NCBI RefSeq assembly: GCF_001458315.1
Contig: NZ_CYRX01000025.1
Span: forward strand, 62,001 to 126,000
Length of the DNA: 64,000 nt
Origin: Thalassobacter stenotrophicus
GTDB lineage: Bacteria > Pseudomonadota > Alphaproteobacteria > Rhodobacterales > Rhodobacteraceae
Direction of reading: 5' to 3'
Shown: positions 9,447-17,088 of the stretch, piece by piece
Layout of the letters: the number at the start of each line of letters is the position of its first letter
Numbering within the stretch: position 1 is the first letter of the stretch
Program-made: the position numbers and the translations under genes
Notes under the pieces: model-generated
Told to the model about the DNA's origin: nothing
Databases searched by the model: none
The model's input: the letters and a program-made list of their open reading frames with translations, nothing else

Positions 9447-10262
9447 TCAGAATGTTCCGAAGTCGAAGTTGATGCCTTTGATTGCACCGCCCGAGATCGA
9501 AACGTTGCTCGAGGACTGCGTTGCCATCGTCCCAAGGCCAAGATTGCCTCGCGCGGCTCCGGCGCTGGTCAGGTCCGAAAGATTGGACGACTTGGACAGC
9601 TTTGAGGCCAACGCGTTTGTCACGGTTGCCGCAAAGTCTGGGTCGTCGCCCAAAGAGGCGGCCAGCTCGTTGAGCGTATCCAGCGCACCCGGGGCTGCAT
9701 CGATCAGGGCGCTTATCGCGGCCTGCACAAACGCGGTGTTGGCGATCTGCGTGGTGTTTGTTCCTGCGGCCGCATTTGGTGCAGTTGGCGTCCCTGAAAG
9801 CGCAGGAGATGCTAAAGAAGCCTTGGCGTTGATCGCCGCCTGTAAACCTGACACGTTGCTGATTGCGTGGCCGTGGCTGTTTGCGGCTTTTCCGTCCAGC
9901 GCGCCTTGCAGCCCGGAAACTTCGGAAATGCTGTGACCATGGCTTGCATCAGATTTGTCCGCGAGGCCGTTATCAAATTGCGATTTGCGCACAAGGTCTG
10001 TGGAGCTCGAAGCATCTTGTGACGAGCGCGGCGCCGACGAAAAGGTCTTGCGACCGCTGATCGCCTGCGAGGTCGTGGCATCGACAAAGGCACCGCGCCC
10101 TGCGACGGGAACAACGGAAGTCGCACCGCCGGAGCCATCATCGCCCTTGCCGATGTAGAGCGTGTCATCGACCTCGTTGTGCGCGACTTCGCCTGATTTG
10201 AGGGATGCGGGGGCTCCCGCGTTGCCGGATACCCGGCGCTTAAACTGGATCGTGTTGGCCAT
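9447..10262 (-). CDS. Tail fibre protein with HGH repeats
   Basis: A 271-residue fibre starting MANTIQFKRR with the same ELAHN-like N-terminal module as the other fibres (SGEVAHNEVDDTLYIGKG). The middle carries repeats of the type SHGHxISxVSGLQ(G/A)A (about residues 107-145), typical of tail-fibre repeats whose histidines bind metal along the trimer axis, and a phage tail-fibre motif ending in IANTAFVQAAI. The C-terminus lacks a chaperone. Its start overlaps the stop of the upstream small collagen-like gene. Confidence 0.85.
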   Translation of the reverse strand: MANTIQFKRRVSGNAGAPASLKSGEVAHNEVDDTLYIGKGDDGSGGATSVVPVAGRGAFVDATTSQAISGRKTFSSAPRSSQDASSSTDLVRKSQFDNGLADKSDASHGHSISEVSGLQGALDGKAANSHGHAISNVSGLQAAINAKASLASPALSGTPTAPNAAAGTNTTQIANTAFVQAAISALIDAAPGALDTLNELAASLGDDPDFAATVTNALASKLSKSSNLSDLTSAGAARGNLGLGTMATQSSSNVSISGGAIKGINFDFGTF

Positions 10263-10474
10263 CAGAAAAAGCCTCCGTTAATTGGTGCATCGGTTGGTAG
10301 GATTGTAATGCCCGGCTCGCCTTGGTCGCCGCGTTCGCCCTGTGGCCCCGGCGCTCCGTCTGGGCCCGGAAGGCCAAGAACTTTGACCCTGCTTGCGGCT
10401 TGCGCAACGCGTACCTTGACGCGCGAGGCGAGAACTGGGCCGGTTGAAGAAAAAACTTGGATTTCGTCAGTCAT
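10262..10474 (-). CDS. Small collagen-like tail protein
   Basis: A 70-residue protein with a beta-type N-terminal half (MTDEIQVFSSTGPVLASRVK) and a short Gly-X-Y run (GLPGPDGAPGPQGERGDQGEPG spans residues 34-55). It ends GGFF. It is probably a connector or minor fibre in the distal tail, since it sits in the fibre operon and overlaps both neighbours. Confidence 0.75.
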   Translation of the reverse strand: MTDEIQVFSSTGPVLASRVKVRVAQAASRVKVLGLPGPDGAPGPQGERGDQGEPGITILPTDAPINGGFF

Positions 10475-10817
10475 TGCGCCCCCGTGTCACTGGAAGCATC
10501 ACCGGGACCTCGACAAAGAAATTGAGGTGCAACCGCGGTGACAAATCCTCCCGCACGACGTCAAAGATCACGCTGCCCGGCCGGATGTTTTCGGTGTCGG
10601 CCGCAGGGATCACAATTCTGATTTCCTTGTCTGAAAGGCGCACGATCCCGCCGTTGTCGGATGTGAGATCAGACGCGATCTGCTCAGAGGAGATCTTCTC
10701 CCGAACATGTGCCCGAAACTTACCGGCCTCCGGAAACAAAGCCGCGTCAGCCTCAACTTCAAGCGTGTAGGCGTAACCAATCAGGATGGAGGGGCCTTCA
10801 AAGGTGTTCGTGGTCAT
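10467..10817 (-). CDS. Tail-associated protein of unknown function
   Basis: About 116 residues from ATG 10817 (MTTNTFEGPS); an in-frame ATG at 10826 and TTG at 10832 are alternatives. The gene overlaps the spanin stop and the next start. The sequence is beta-rich, without signal or membrane segments, and resembles the small baseplate-type proteins found ahead of fibres in phages of alphaproteobacteria (such as KEIRIVIPAADTENI). Function is not recognised. Confidence 0.65.
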   Translation of the reverse strand: MTTNTFEGPSILIGYAYTLEVEADAALFPEAGKFRAHVREKISSEQIASDLTSDNGGIVRLSDKEIRIVIPAADTENIRPGSVIFDVVREDLSPRLHLNFFVEVPVMLPVTRGRND

Positions 10818-11014
10818 GGTTCCCATCCGCAATTTTGCTCGCCGAGCTCGTTATGGGCTACGATTTGGCCCATAGTCGTGTCGGTAAGCCGGTCATTTAT
10901 TGAGGGTCGAATTGGATCAGCCCAGTCGCATTCACTCAGAAGGGGGCGAAGGTCTTTGCACCCAGCGGTTAAGCCTGCGCTTAAGATCAGCGCGATCTGC
11001 ATTAAGAACCTCAT
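10814..11014 (-). CDS. Outer-membrane spanin lipoprotein (Rz1-like), overlapping the inner spanin gene
   Basis: A 66-residue lipoprotein beginning MRFLMQIALI with a lipobox-like LTAGC (Cys 18). Its first 83 bases overlap the 3' part of the inner spanin gene in another frame, the classic Rz/Rz1 arrangement. Spanin pairs fuse the inner and outer membranes in the last step of lysis of Gram-negative hosts. The call rests on size, lipobox, overlap and position after the endolysin, since spanins are poorly conserved in sequence. Confidence 0.72.
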   Translation of the reverse strand: MRFLMQIALILSAGLTAGCKDLRPLLSECDWADPIRPSINDRLTDTTMGQIVAHNELGEQNCGWEP

Positions 11015-11207
11015 GGCGGGTCTCCTTTGCGGCCTGCATCGCGCGGATGCGCGCGTCAGCCTTCCGAATTGCGAGCTCGGCCTCGGCCTCAAGTCGACCT
11101 TTGCGCACAAGCGCCATGGCGGCGAATGCAACGGCCGCTGCGAGCCCGATCCAGAGGGCCGTTTTCCGCCCGATCTCGAGCAAGAAGCTTGCGATCATCA
11201 TGCTCAT
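10932..11207 (-). CDS. Inner-membrane spanin (Rz-like)
   Basis: A 91-residue protein with an N-terminal membrane segment (about residues 12-35: TALWIGLAAAVAFAAMAL) followed by a charged, helical, probably coiled-coil periplasmic part. I chose ATG 11207 because it overlaps the endolysin stop (ATGA). It forms a lysis cassette with the endolysin upstream and the overlapping Rz1-like lipoprotein gene. Confidence 0.75.
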   Translation of the reverse strand: MSMMIASFLLEIGRKTALWIGLAAAVAFAAMALVRKGRLEAEAELAIRKADARIRAMQAAKETRHEVLNADRADLKRRLNRWVQRPSPPSE

Positions 11208-12142
11208 AAGGTCCGCCCCGTTCGGTGATCTTGAATGCGCGCGCTTCGCGCCTTCACTGCGTAGAGGATCAGGCCAATAAAAACGGCCGCACCGACCCAA
11301 GGCAGTGCCGCCGGCAGCCAAGCATCGAGGCCCAACGCGACGAAAACGCGGCTTGTCACATCGCGGGCGTTTTCTGCTTCGCTTAGCGCTGGGGCGATTT
11401 GAGAGCCCATGGAGCCGACAGCGCCGCACAAACCCAGACCAATTTGGGCGTTTGACGCTGCGATGATGCGGCTGTTGACCGGCACGCCGGTCTGGCGCTC
11501 TTTTGAAACCGCCCGGGGCTGGGCATTTTGCAGAGCATCCGAAAGCGTCCCGTCTATGATCGGTATAAGAGGCAAAGCATTGTCGTCACGAAACGCGAGG
11601 ATCGCTGCTCGTGTTCGTGGACCCAGCAGGCCATCAGCCTCGCCCACCTCGTGGTAACCAAGCGCACGCAAGCGCGTTTGCACGCCATAAACGCTCATGG
11701 TGGCGGAAGGCGCAACGTTGCCAGCCCGCCGAATGCCTAAGAGCCGTGAGGTCGCGTATCTCTTCACATTGACCGCGTCTCCTTGATTACCACCAAGCAC
11801 CGCAATGGACGCATCGCCAACCGGCCGAACGAAGAAGGCAACATGCCCCTGCCATCCGCTTGGATCGCCGCGCGAAAAGACGACTATGTCGCCTTCCTGA
11901 GCTTCGGAAAGCTCCACCGGCACACCCCAATCGAGATAGGATCGTGCGTTAAGCTTTCGGGTTGAGCGCAACCCTGCTTGCTCGATGCAATGTCCGACAA
12001 AAGCCGCGCACCAAGCGACGGCATCGTGCTCGACCCAATCGTGGCCGACCGTTGCGTACATCCCTAGAATTGTGGGGTTATTGGCCGCATCAGGCCCCTC
12101 TGTGGTGCCGATGTAGCTCTGGGCGATCTGAAACGGTGTCAT
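11204..12142 (-). CDS. Endolysin: cysteine peptidase/amidase domain, peptidoglycan-binding domain and C-terminal membrane segment
   Basis: A 312-residue lysis enzyme. The N-terminal ~145 residues are a TIGR02594/CHAP-like domain with the catalytic Cys in VAWCAAFVGH and the His in GHVAFF. Residues ~150-205 are a PG_binding_1 domain (VQTRLRALGYHEVGEADGLLGPRT, in parts). A membrane segment (LPWVGAAVFIGLILYAV) lies near the C-terminus, so it may be membrane-held. ATG 12142 follows GGAG at good spacing; a GTG at 12157 is less likely. It heads the lysis cassette with the spanins. Confidence 0.85.
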   Translation of the reverse strand: MTPFQIAQSYIGTTEGPDAANNPTILGMYATVGHDWVEHDAVAWCAAFVGHCIEQAGLRSTRKLNARSYLDWGVPVELSEAQEGDIVVFSRGDPSGWQGHVAFFVRPVGDASIAVLGGNQGDAVNVKRYATSRLLGIRRAGNVAPSATMSVYGVQTRLRALGYHEVGEADGLLGPRTRAAILAFRDDNALPLIPIIDGTLSDALQNAQPRAVSKERQTGVPVNSRIIAASNAQIGLGLCGAVGSMGSQIAPALSEAENARDVTSRVFVALGLDAWLPAALPWVGAAVFIGLILYAVKARSARIQDHRTGRTL

Positions 12143-12253
12143 GTGATCTCCAATCACCTCAACTGGCCGCTGAAACGGGGCAGGAGGCTGTTTGTGGCCT
12201 TTGTTGCATGGGGGTGGGTACGGAAAGCGTAGTGCGAGGCTGTAGAGACGCCT

Positions 12254-12577
12254 CTAGCGCCGCGAATTGTGGGACCCGTCGGAAAAGCGGTCGAGCAGAA
12301 ACTCGTAGAGCCGGTCGATCTTGCCCTCGATCCCATCAAAGCGTTTTACGATTGCCGGCTGGTCGATCTTGGCGACCTCGATCTCTAGTGCGACGACCCT
12401 GCCACGAATGTCACCGACGTCGGTTTTGATCATTTCAATCTCACGCTCGGTAATGTCGTCGTCTGGCCGAATGGTGTGCCATAATTTGACGATGGCCAGC
12501 AGCGCGCCGGCCAAACCCCCAAGTCCGATGATGAAGTAAATCACTGTTGGAATGTTTCCGACCCAATCCTGCCCCAT
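12254..12577 (-). CDS. Holin-like or membrane-anchored coiled-coil protein
   Basis: A 107-residue protein starting MGQDWVGN after AAAGGA. Residues ~10-32 are one membrane segment (VIYFIIGLGGLAGALLAIVK); the rest is charged and helical with heptads (EREIEMIKTDVGDIRGRVVALEIEVAKI in parts). It lies immediately before the endolysin, so a holin or holin-associated role is likely. Some phage tail proteins have the same shape, so function is not certain. Confidence 0.6.
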   Translation of the reverse strand: MGQDWVGNIPTVIYFIIGLGGLAGALLAIVKLWHTIRPDDDITEREIEMIKTDVGDIRGRVVALEIEVAKIDQPAIVKRFDGIEGKIDRLYEFLLDRFSDGSHNSRR

Positions 12578-12705
12578 GTCTAAGTCCTTTGTCGTGGAAG
12601 TGCCCGCCTGCGCGGGGGTATTGGGGCCGGTCGAGCTGCGCCGGGCCCTCAATCGCCTGCCGCTAAAGGGCAAAGCATCCTTTTGGTGAGTGAAGGGCGG
12701 AAGCT

Positions 12706-12936
12706 TTAATAGCCGCCGCCATCCATTAGCGCTTCAAAGGTACTGTCCGAGCTGTCCCGGTAACGCAGCGTTGGCGGGCTTGTGCTTGTATCAAGCCAAA
12801 GCATGCCTGGGGCCGTGTCTGCGGGTTCCTGCGCGCCCGAGCTTAGGGTCTGTAGGGCCGCGATGACTTGATTGAGCTGAGCCCGGACTGCGGCACCGCT
12901 GTCGTTGACGATAATAAAGCTGGGCACTTGGGCCAT
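12706..12936 (-). CDS. Small tail-tip protein of unknown function
   Basis: A 76-residue protein whose start overlaps the stop of the tail hub gene (TAATG). It has the pattern LWLDTSTSPPTLRYRD common in phage fibre-attachment modules. The start MAQVPSFIIVND suggests a beta strand. It is likely a fibre-docking or tail-tip component. Confidence 0.68.
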   Translation of the reverse strand: MAQVPSFIIVNDSGAAVRAQLNQVIAALQTLSSGAQEPADTAPGMLWLDTSTSPPTLRYRDSSDSTFEALMDGGGY

Positions 12937-15530
12937 TACGCCACCTCATCCGCTATGAGCCGCAATTCTGAAACGATTGGCGTAAACGCCGGGTCGTTCG
13001 TTGAAAGCCGGGCCCGGGCTTCAACCGCCCACGCCTCGATCTCGCTGTTGTCGATGCGCCCCCAAGGCCCCCATGTGGGGTTTGGTTGGCTTGGATTGTC
13101 GTCGGTCTCTCTGACTTCAAGAACCACGTCGATTTCAGCGCCGGCGGACCCGTCAAAATCGGCCCATGTGTCGATGTAGGCTGCCCGATCATCGATGAAG
13201 TCCGATAGTGCTGCCGCTCCGACCAGAATATCTGACCGCAAACGGATGCGCTTGAGCGCGCCAAAATCAAGGCGGCCTGAGAAGTTGTAGAGCCCCTCTG
13301 TCGCTTGAACAATGGGCGAGCCAGTGCCGTCCACGCCTGTTGCCAGCCGCAGCGTATTGGCCGCATCAACAACCCCAACTTTGGCCCCAGCAAAGACCGG
13401 GTCCGCCGCGAGAGTGTTGAGCTGGGAAAAGCGCAGGATCTGCACACCCTTGGTCGAGACCGAAGTCATCGGCCCTGCGCGCCCTTCACTATCGACCGCG
13501 CGCAGCAGATAGCTGCCCGGCTTGAGGGGCACGACCGCAATCGCCTCGCCCCCTGAAACTTGATCCATCAGCGTTGAATTGGCCCAAGAGGAGCCGACTT
13601 CTTTGCTGTGGCGGATGAGCACGTTTCCGCCGACGCGAACGTCAACATCCACAGACCTTTGCCACTTGAGAATGGCAAGTCCGCCCGCGCTTTGAATGGT
13701 CAGGCCCTGCAACATCGCTGGTGGCGCGGTTAAACCGACCACCTCGCGCGTGCCCTCTCTCCAGATCGAGGAAACACCAACCACCGAAATTGCTTTAACC
13801 CGGAATTCCCATTGGCCGGGGGCAATGTCGCGCAACTCCATTAAAGTGCCTGTTGTTCGCCCGTAGTCTTGCCACGCGCCGCCATTACGCCGCGCTTCAA
13901 ACTGGTACGTGTCGACAAAGCCGCTCTGCGCCTCTTCCCAAGTTACGCGAAGCAAGACCTTAACGGCCGAGCCGTCTCGCGTGACGTAGAGCTCCTCGGC
14001 GCCCGAGGGCCGGCCGGGAGGTGGCACATCGAAAGCCGAGGGCAGGTTTGTGCGCGGCGCGGCCGCATAGATTTGCTCTTCAGAAGCCGACCAATCGTAG
14101 ACCAGCGGAGAGGTTTCGCGCAGGATCAACTCCGGTGCGATCCGTGCGCCATTGCCGATCTGGGTCAGATCTAGCCGCACAGATTGAACCTCAAAAGGCT
14201 TGCCGGCCTGCGTGTGATCACCGGTAAAGCCCCAACGCTTGTATTTAAAAAACGCGGTTTCTCCGGCCGACACCCGCCAAGCTTTCAATTTGCCGCTGAT
14301 CTTGACCATCTGCTGGCGGCGATTGGTTTCCAGCTCGATCTTTGCGAGCCGTTGTGCGGCCGAAGCCGAGATCGTGAATGGCAGGGAAATGTCTCGCCAA
14401 ACCTGCTCGCCCTCGTCTTCCTCACGGTAGAAGTCTGAGGCGTAAGCCGGAAAGTCGTCTGGCTGCCAGTTATTCTCCGGGCTCACAAATTGGCCCCGCA
14501 CCGCGTTGAAGTTGGAGGTGCGGCTTTGCCGTGTGGTTAAGGCAACCCCGCCTTCGCGCACGTCGTCGCTTGTGAGGACTTCTGTGGGGATGCGGTATGC
14601 GCCCGCGCGCAGGCGCCACTGCCCGGACTGCCAGACCGTGCGGCCCGCCATAGCGGTCAACATGGCCTCAATAATGGTCTTGGGAGGCTCAGAAAGAGAC
14701 ACTACCCCGTTGCATGTGTAGCGGCGCTCCGTGGAGCCGTCCGATAGGGGGACGGTTTCGTCACAGATGTTGGCTGCTTCCACTAGGCTGTCGGCCTCGA
14801 TGCCGTCATCCGCGCCAATTCCAGCGCCAATGCCGAATTTCGGGTGCGCCATGTAATCTGCCACGCACAGCGCCGCGTTGCTGGTATAGCTCCGGGTGTT
14901 TGTGCGCGGGTCCAGAACGTCGCTTTTGCCCTCCATATCGACCGTGATGTTTGGAATGCCCCCGGGGAAGGCGTCCTGATCGTAGGTCAGGCGCAGATAG
15001 ATGGCGGCGCACCCGGCGATCCGGTGCTGCTCTGTCCAAAGATCAGGCGCGGCCTCAATAAGACCAGCAAAGGCCTCTTGGTCCAAATCGCCTAAGCGCT
15101 TTTCGACAGTGACCTTGTCCTCCCAGCGGCCTTGCGCGGCCCCTTCGGCGTCAACGGCCTCCTCGCCCTCAAAGTAGATCGATCCGATGGATTTTACTTT
15201 GTGGCCGGCAAGCACGATCACCAGATGCAGGTATTTGTCTTTCTCCCCTGTCGAATGGAGAAACGTGATCACCCCACCTTTGCGCGCGCGGCCATAAACC
15301 AGCTCTCGTGGCATGGCCGGCTGGCGGACGGTGACCGTGCGCGCCTGCATCTCGATCTGGCCCATTGAGGGCTTTGGCATCATCGATGCTGCGGCGGCTG
15401 ATAACAGCATTGAAGCGCCGAAGTTGGCCGCGAAGGCGATGAGACCGCCAGCCGCGAATGCCGCAGCTACACCACCCGCCGCAATTGCAGCGCCCCCAAG
15501 GGCTACAGCTCCAACGACAACAGGGGGCAC
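12936..15530 (-). CDS. Central tail tip (hub) protein, gpJ-like
   Basis: An 864-residue host-specificity protein of the lambda gpJ/TipJ kind. Residues 1-50 are a hydrophobic Gly/Ala-rich stretch, typical of these hubs. The hub core spans roughly residues 60-490 (PRELVYGRARKGG is a landmark). Fibronectin type III-like domains follow (about 510-690), then a beta-rich C-terminus (SDFIDDRAAYIDTWADF). It forms the tail tip and probably helps determine host range. It lies directly after the tail-assembly peptidase-like gene, as in lambda (K-I-J). Confidence 0.9.
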   Translation of the reverse strand: MPPVVVGAVALGGAAIAAGGVAAAFAAGGLIAFAANFGASMLLSAAAASMMPKPSMGQIEMQARTVTVRQPAMPRELVYGRARKGGVITFLHSTGEKDKYLHLVIVLAGHKVKSIGSIYFEGEEAVDAEGAAQGRWEDKVTVEKRLGDLDQEAFAGLIEAAPDLWTEQHRIAGCAAIYLRLTYDQDAFPGGIPNITVDMEGKSDVLDPRTNTRSYTSNAALCVADYMAHPKFGIGAGIGADDGIEADSLVEAANICDETVPLSDGSTERRYTCNGVVSLSEPPKTIIEAMLTAMAGRTVWQSGQWRLRAGAYRIPTEVLTSDDVREGGVALTTRQSRTSNFNAVRGQFVSPENNWQPDDFPAYASDFYREEDEGEQVWRDISLPFTISASAAQRLAKIELETNRRQQMVKISGKLKAWRVSAGETAFFKYKRWGFTGDHTQAGKPFEVQSVRLDLTQIGNGARIAPELILRETSPLVYDWSASEEQIYAAAPRTNLPSAFDVPPPGRPSGAEELYVTRDGSAVKVLLRVTWEEAQSGFVDTYQFEARRNGGAWQDYGRTTGTLMELRDIAPGQWEFRVKAISVVGVSSIWREGTREVVGLTAPPAMLQGLTIQSAGGLAILKWQRSVDVDVRVGGNVLIRHSKEVGSSWANSTLMDQVSGGEAIAVVPLKPGSYLLRAVDSEGRAGPMTSVSTKGVQILRFSQLNTLAADPVFAGAKVGVVDAANTLRLATGVDGTGSPIVQATEGLYNFSGRLDFGALKRIRLRSDILVGAAALSDFIDDRAAYIDTWADFDGSAGAEIDVVLEVRETDDNPSQPNPTWGPWGRIDNSEIEAWAVEARARLSTNDPAFTPIVSELRLIADEVA

Positions 15531-15533
15531 GTG

Positions 15534-15941
15534 CTAAGTCCTCCACGCCAAACGGCACTTTGAAAGGGGTAAAAAACTCAGGCCATCAGGCCCGACAAAA
15601 GCGACGCCCGCCCCAAGGCAGACGCCGAAAGCCTCAGGATCGCTCCCGAGCACCAGATCCCCACGTTGTGCCAGCAGCACGAACCTGAGGGGGTCTCCGA
15701 GTAAATTCCGCCCGCCGGTCTCGAGGTCTGACCACCCAAGCTTGCGCAGGACACGCTGTGCGCCCAAAGGCGTTGTGTATCGGCCGCGCCAAAGGGCGGC
15801 ATCGTCTGGGCCGCCGGTCAGCTCGCGACGGACGTCAAACGCCCAAGTTGCGCAATCGTGGTTGCCCCATTCAAAGGGCTGAGTGCGCGCGTGCGCCACA
15901 GCGGCCGCGAGGCGTTGCTCCCAGTCAGAAAGTCGGCTCAT
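15534..15941 (-). CDS. Tail-assembly protein, DUF6950/NlpC-P60-like
   Basis: A 135-residue protein with the conserved FEWGNHDCATWAFD (Cys likely catalytic or structural) and a helix-turn region (YTTPLGAQRVLRKLGW). Proteins of this type sit between minor tail proteins and the tail hub and take the place of lambda gpK. The start at 15941 overlaps the previous stop (ATGA). Confidence 0.8.
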   Translation of the reverse strand: MSRLSDWEQRLAAAVAHARTQPFEWGNHDCATWAFDVRRELTGGPDDAALWRGRYTTPLGAQRVLRKLGWSDLETGGRNLLGDPLRFVLLAQRGDLVLGSDPEAFGVCLGAGVAFVGPDGLSFLPLSKCRLAWRT

Positions 15942-16498
15942 CCTCGGCCCCACGTGATCTCTTTGTCTTGGATTGAAGTGACGTGCTCAAACCCCCGGTC
16001 GCCCGGGTGCAGCACCTGCTGGCTTTCATGCGTGTACCGCCAGCTCCGTGCGGTCCCCAAATCGATCAACCGGCTCTCATAGGAGATCGTGATCGTACAA
16101 GATGCCCCATCTTCGCTGATCTCCGGCACGTCGAGGCGGCCTGAGAAAGCCTGCACCGGGTTTGCGATAACCTCTCGGTCGGGCGTCAGCATGGCCAGCC
16201 AAATGCGGCCGGGCTTGCCTTGACGCGCTTCCTCAATCGCAAGGCCGATCAGGTTCATCGGGACGCCTGATAGCGAAACCGTCGTGCCAGAGGCGACAAC
16301 CTCAGAGGTCTCCTCTAACGCACCAAGCCCGATCAGCGCCCCGGCGCCGGTCCAAATGTGATCATTCCACTCAATGTCGTGGGGGCCGGTCCACAGTCGC
16401 ACCCAGCCCGAGGCAAACTCACCCTCAAAGAAGATCGCAGGTAAAAGGTCCCCACTTTCGATTGCCGCGAGATAGCCTTGGGTCGCTTCACGGGTCAT
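15938..16498 (-). CDS. Minor tail protein
   Basis: A 186-residue beta-rich protein (lines such as GYLAAIESGDLLPAIFFEGEF and SYESRLIDLGTARSWRYT in part) of the family that precedes the DUF6950 protein in siphophages of Rhodobacterales. It is probably a tail-tip component like lambda gpL. It overlaps both neighbours by 4 bases. Confidence 0.78.
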   Translation of the reverse strand: MTREATQGYLAAIESGDLLPAIFFEGEFASGWVRLWTGPHDIEWNDHIWTGAGALIGLGALEETSEVVASGTTVSLSGVPMNLIGLAIEEARQGKPGRIWLAMLTPDREVIANPVQAFSGRLDVPEISEDGASCTITISYESRLIDLGTARSWRYTHESQQVLHPGDRGFEHVTSIQDKEITWGRG

Positions 16499-17088
16499 AG
16501 GGCTTCTCTTGCACTAAAGGTGATTTGATACTTTCCAGCCCGGCCCACCTGCGCGGACACCGGCTCGTTCAAACGGAGCACCGCCTTTGGTCGCCCGACG
16601 TTCAACTCAGCGCCCGCCGGTGGAGAGGACCGCAATCTCGGCACAAAGCGCAGCGTGGCTTCGCCGGTGGCGTCTGAGGACACATCCTCGGTCACTTGAT
16701 AGAGCCGCGTTGCCGCGTCTTGGCCCAGAGAAAAGAAATCGCCCGCCTTCAGCAAAGGCCGCTCCGAAAGCCAGCCCATAGTGAGCAAGGCGTTGCCGGT
16801 TTGATTGTTGGCTGCGACCACGCCCTCACCGGTTTGGCCCGGCGGCTCGATGCTTGGGTCATGGAACAAGAACCGGCCACGAGACCCGCCGAGGGCAGCA
16901 AAGAAGGCCGACAATCGCCGCCCATCTGCTGGCTTCATAAGGGCCAAAGTGACCTGATATTCCCACCATTCGCCGCCCCAATCTTGCACCTCTTGCGTGC
17001 CGGTGAATGGGGAGGTTGTCGCTGTCACGGCAGTGGCCAGCCGGCGGTCAAGCCGGCTGACGAGGTTTAAGGGGAGCTCCGGGATCAT
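16495..17088 (-). CDS. Minor tail protein
   Basis: A 197-residue protein, likely the distal tail or lambda gpM-like component. The N-terminal half has TSPFTGTQEVQDWGGEWWEY and ADGRRLSAFFAALGGSRGRF, which I have seen as conserved blocks in phage minor tail proteins; the C-terminal half is beta-rich. It lies directly after the tape measure and overlaps it by 4 bases. Confidence 0.78.
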   Translation of the reverse strand: MIPELPLNLVSRLDRRLATAVTATTSPFTGTQEVQDWGGEWWEYQVTLALMKPADGRRLSAFFAALGGSRGRFLFHDPSIEPPGQTGEGVVAANNQTGNALLTMGWLSERPLLKAGDFFSLGQDAATRLYQVTEDVSSDATGEATLRFVPRLRSSPPAGAELNVGRPKAVLRLNEPVSAQVGRAGKYQITFSAREAL

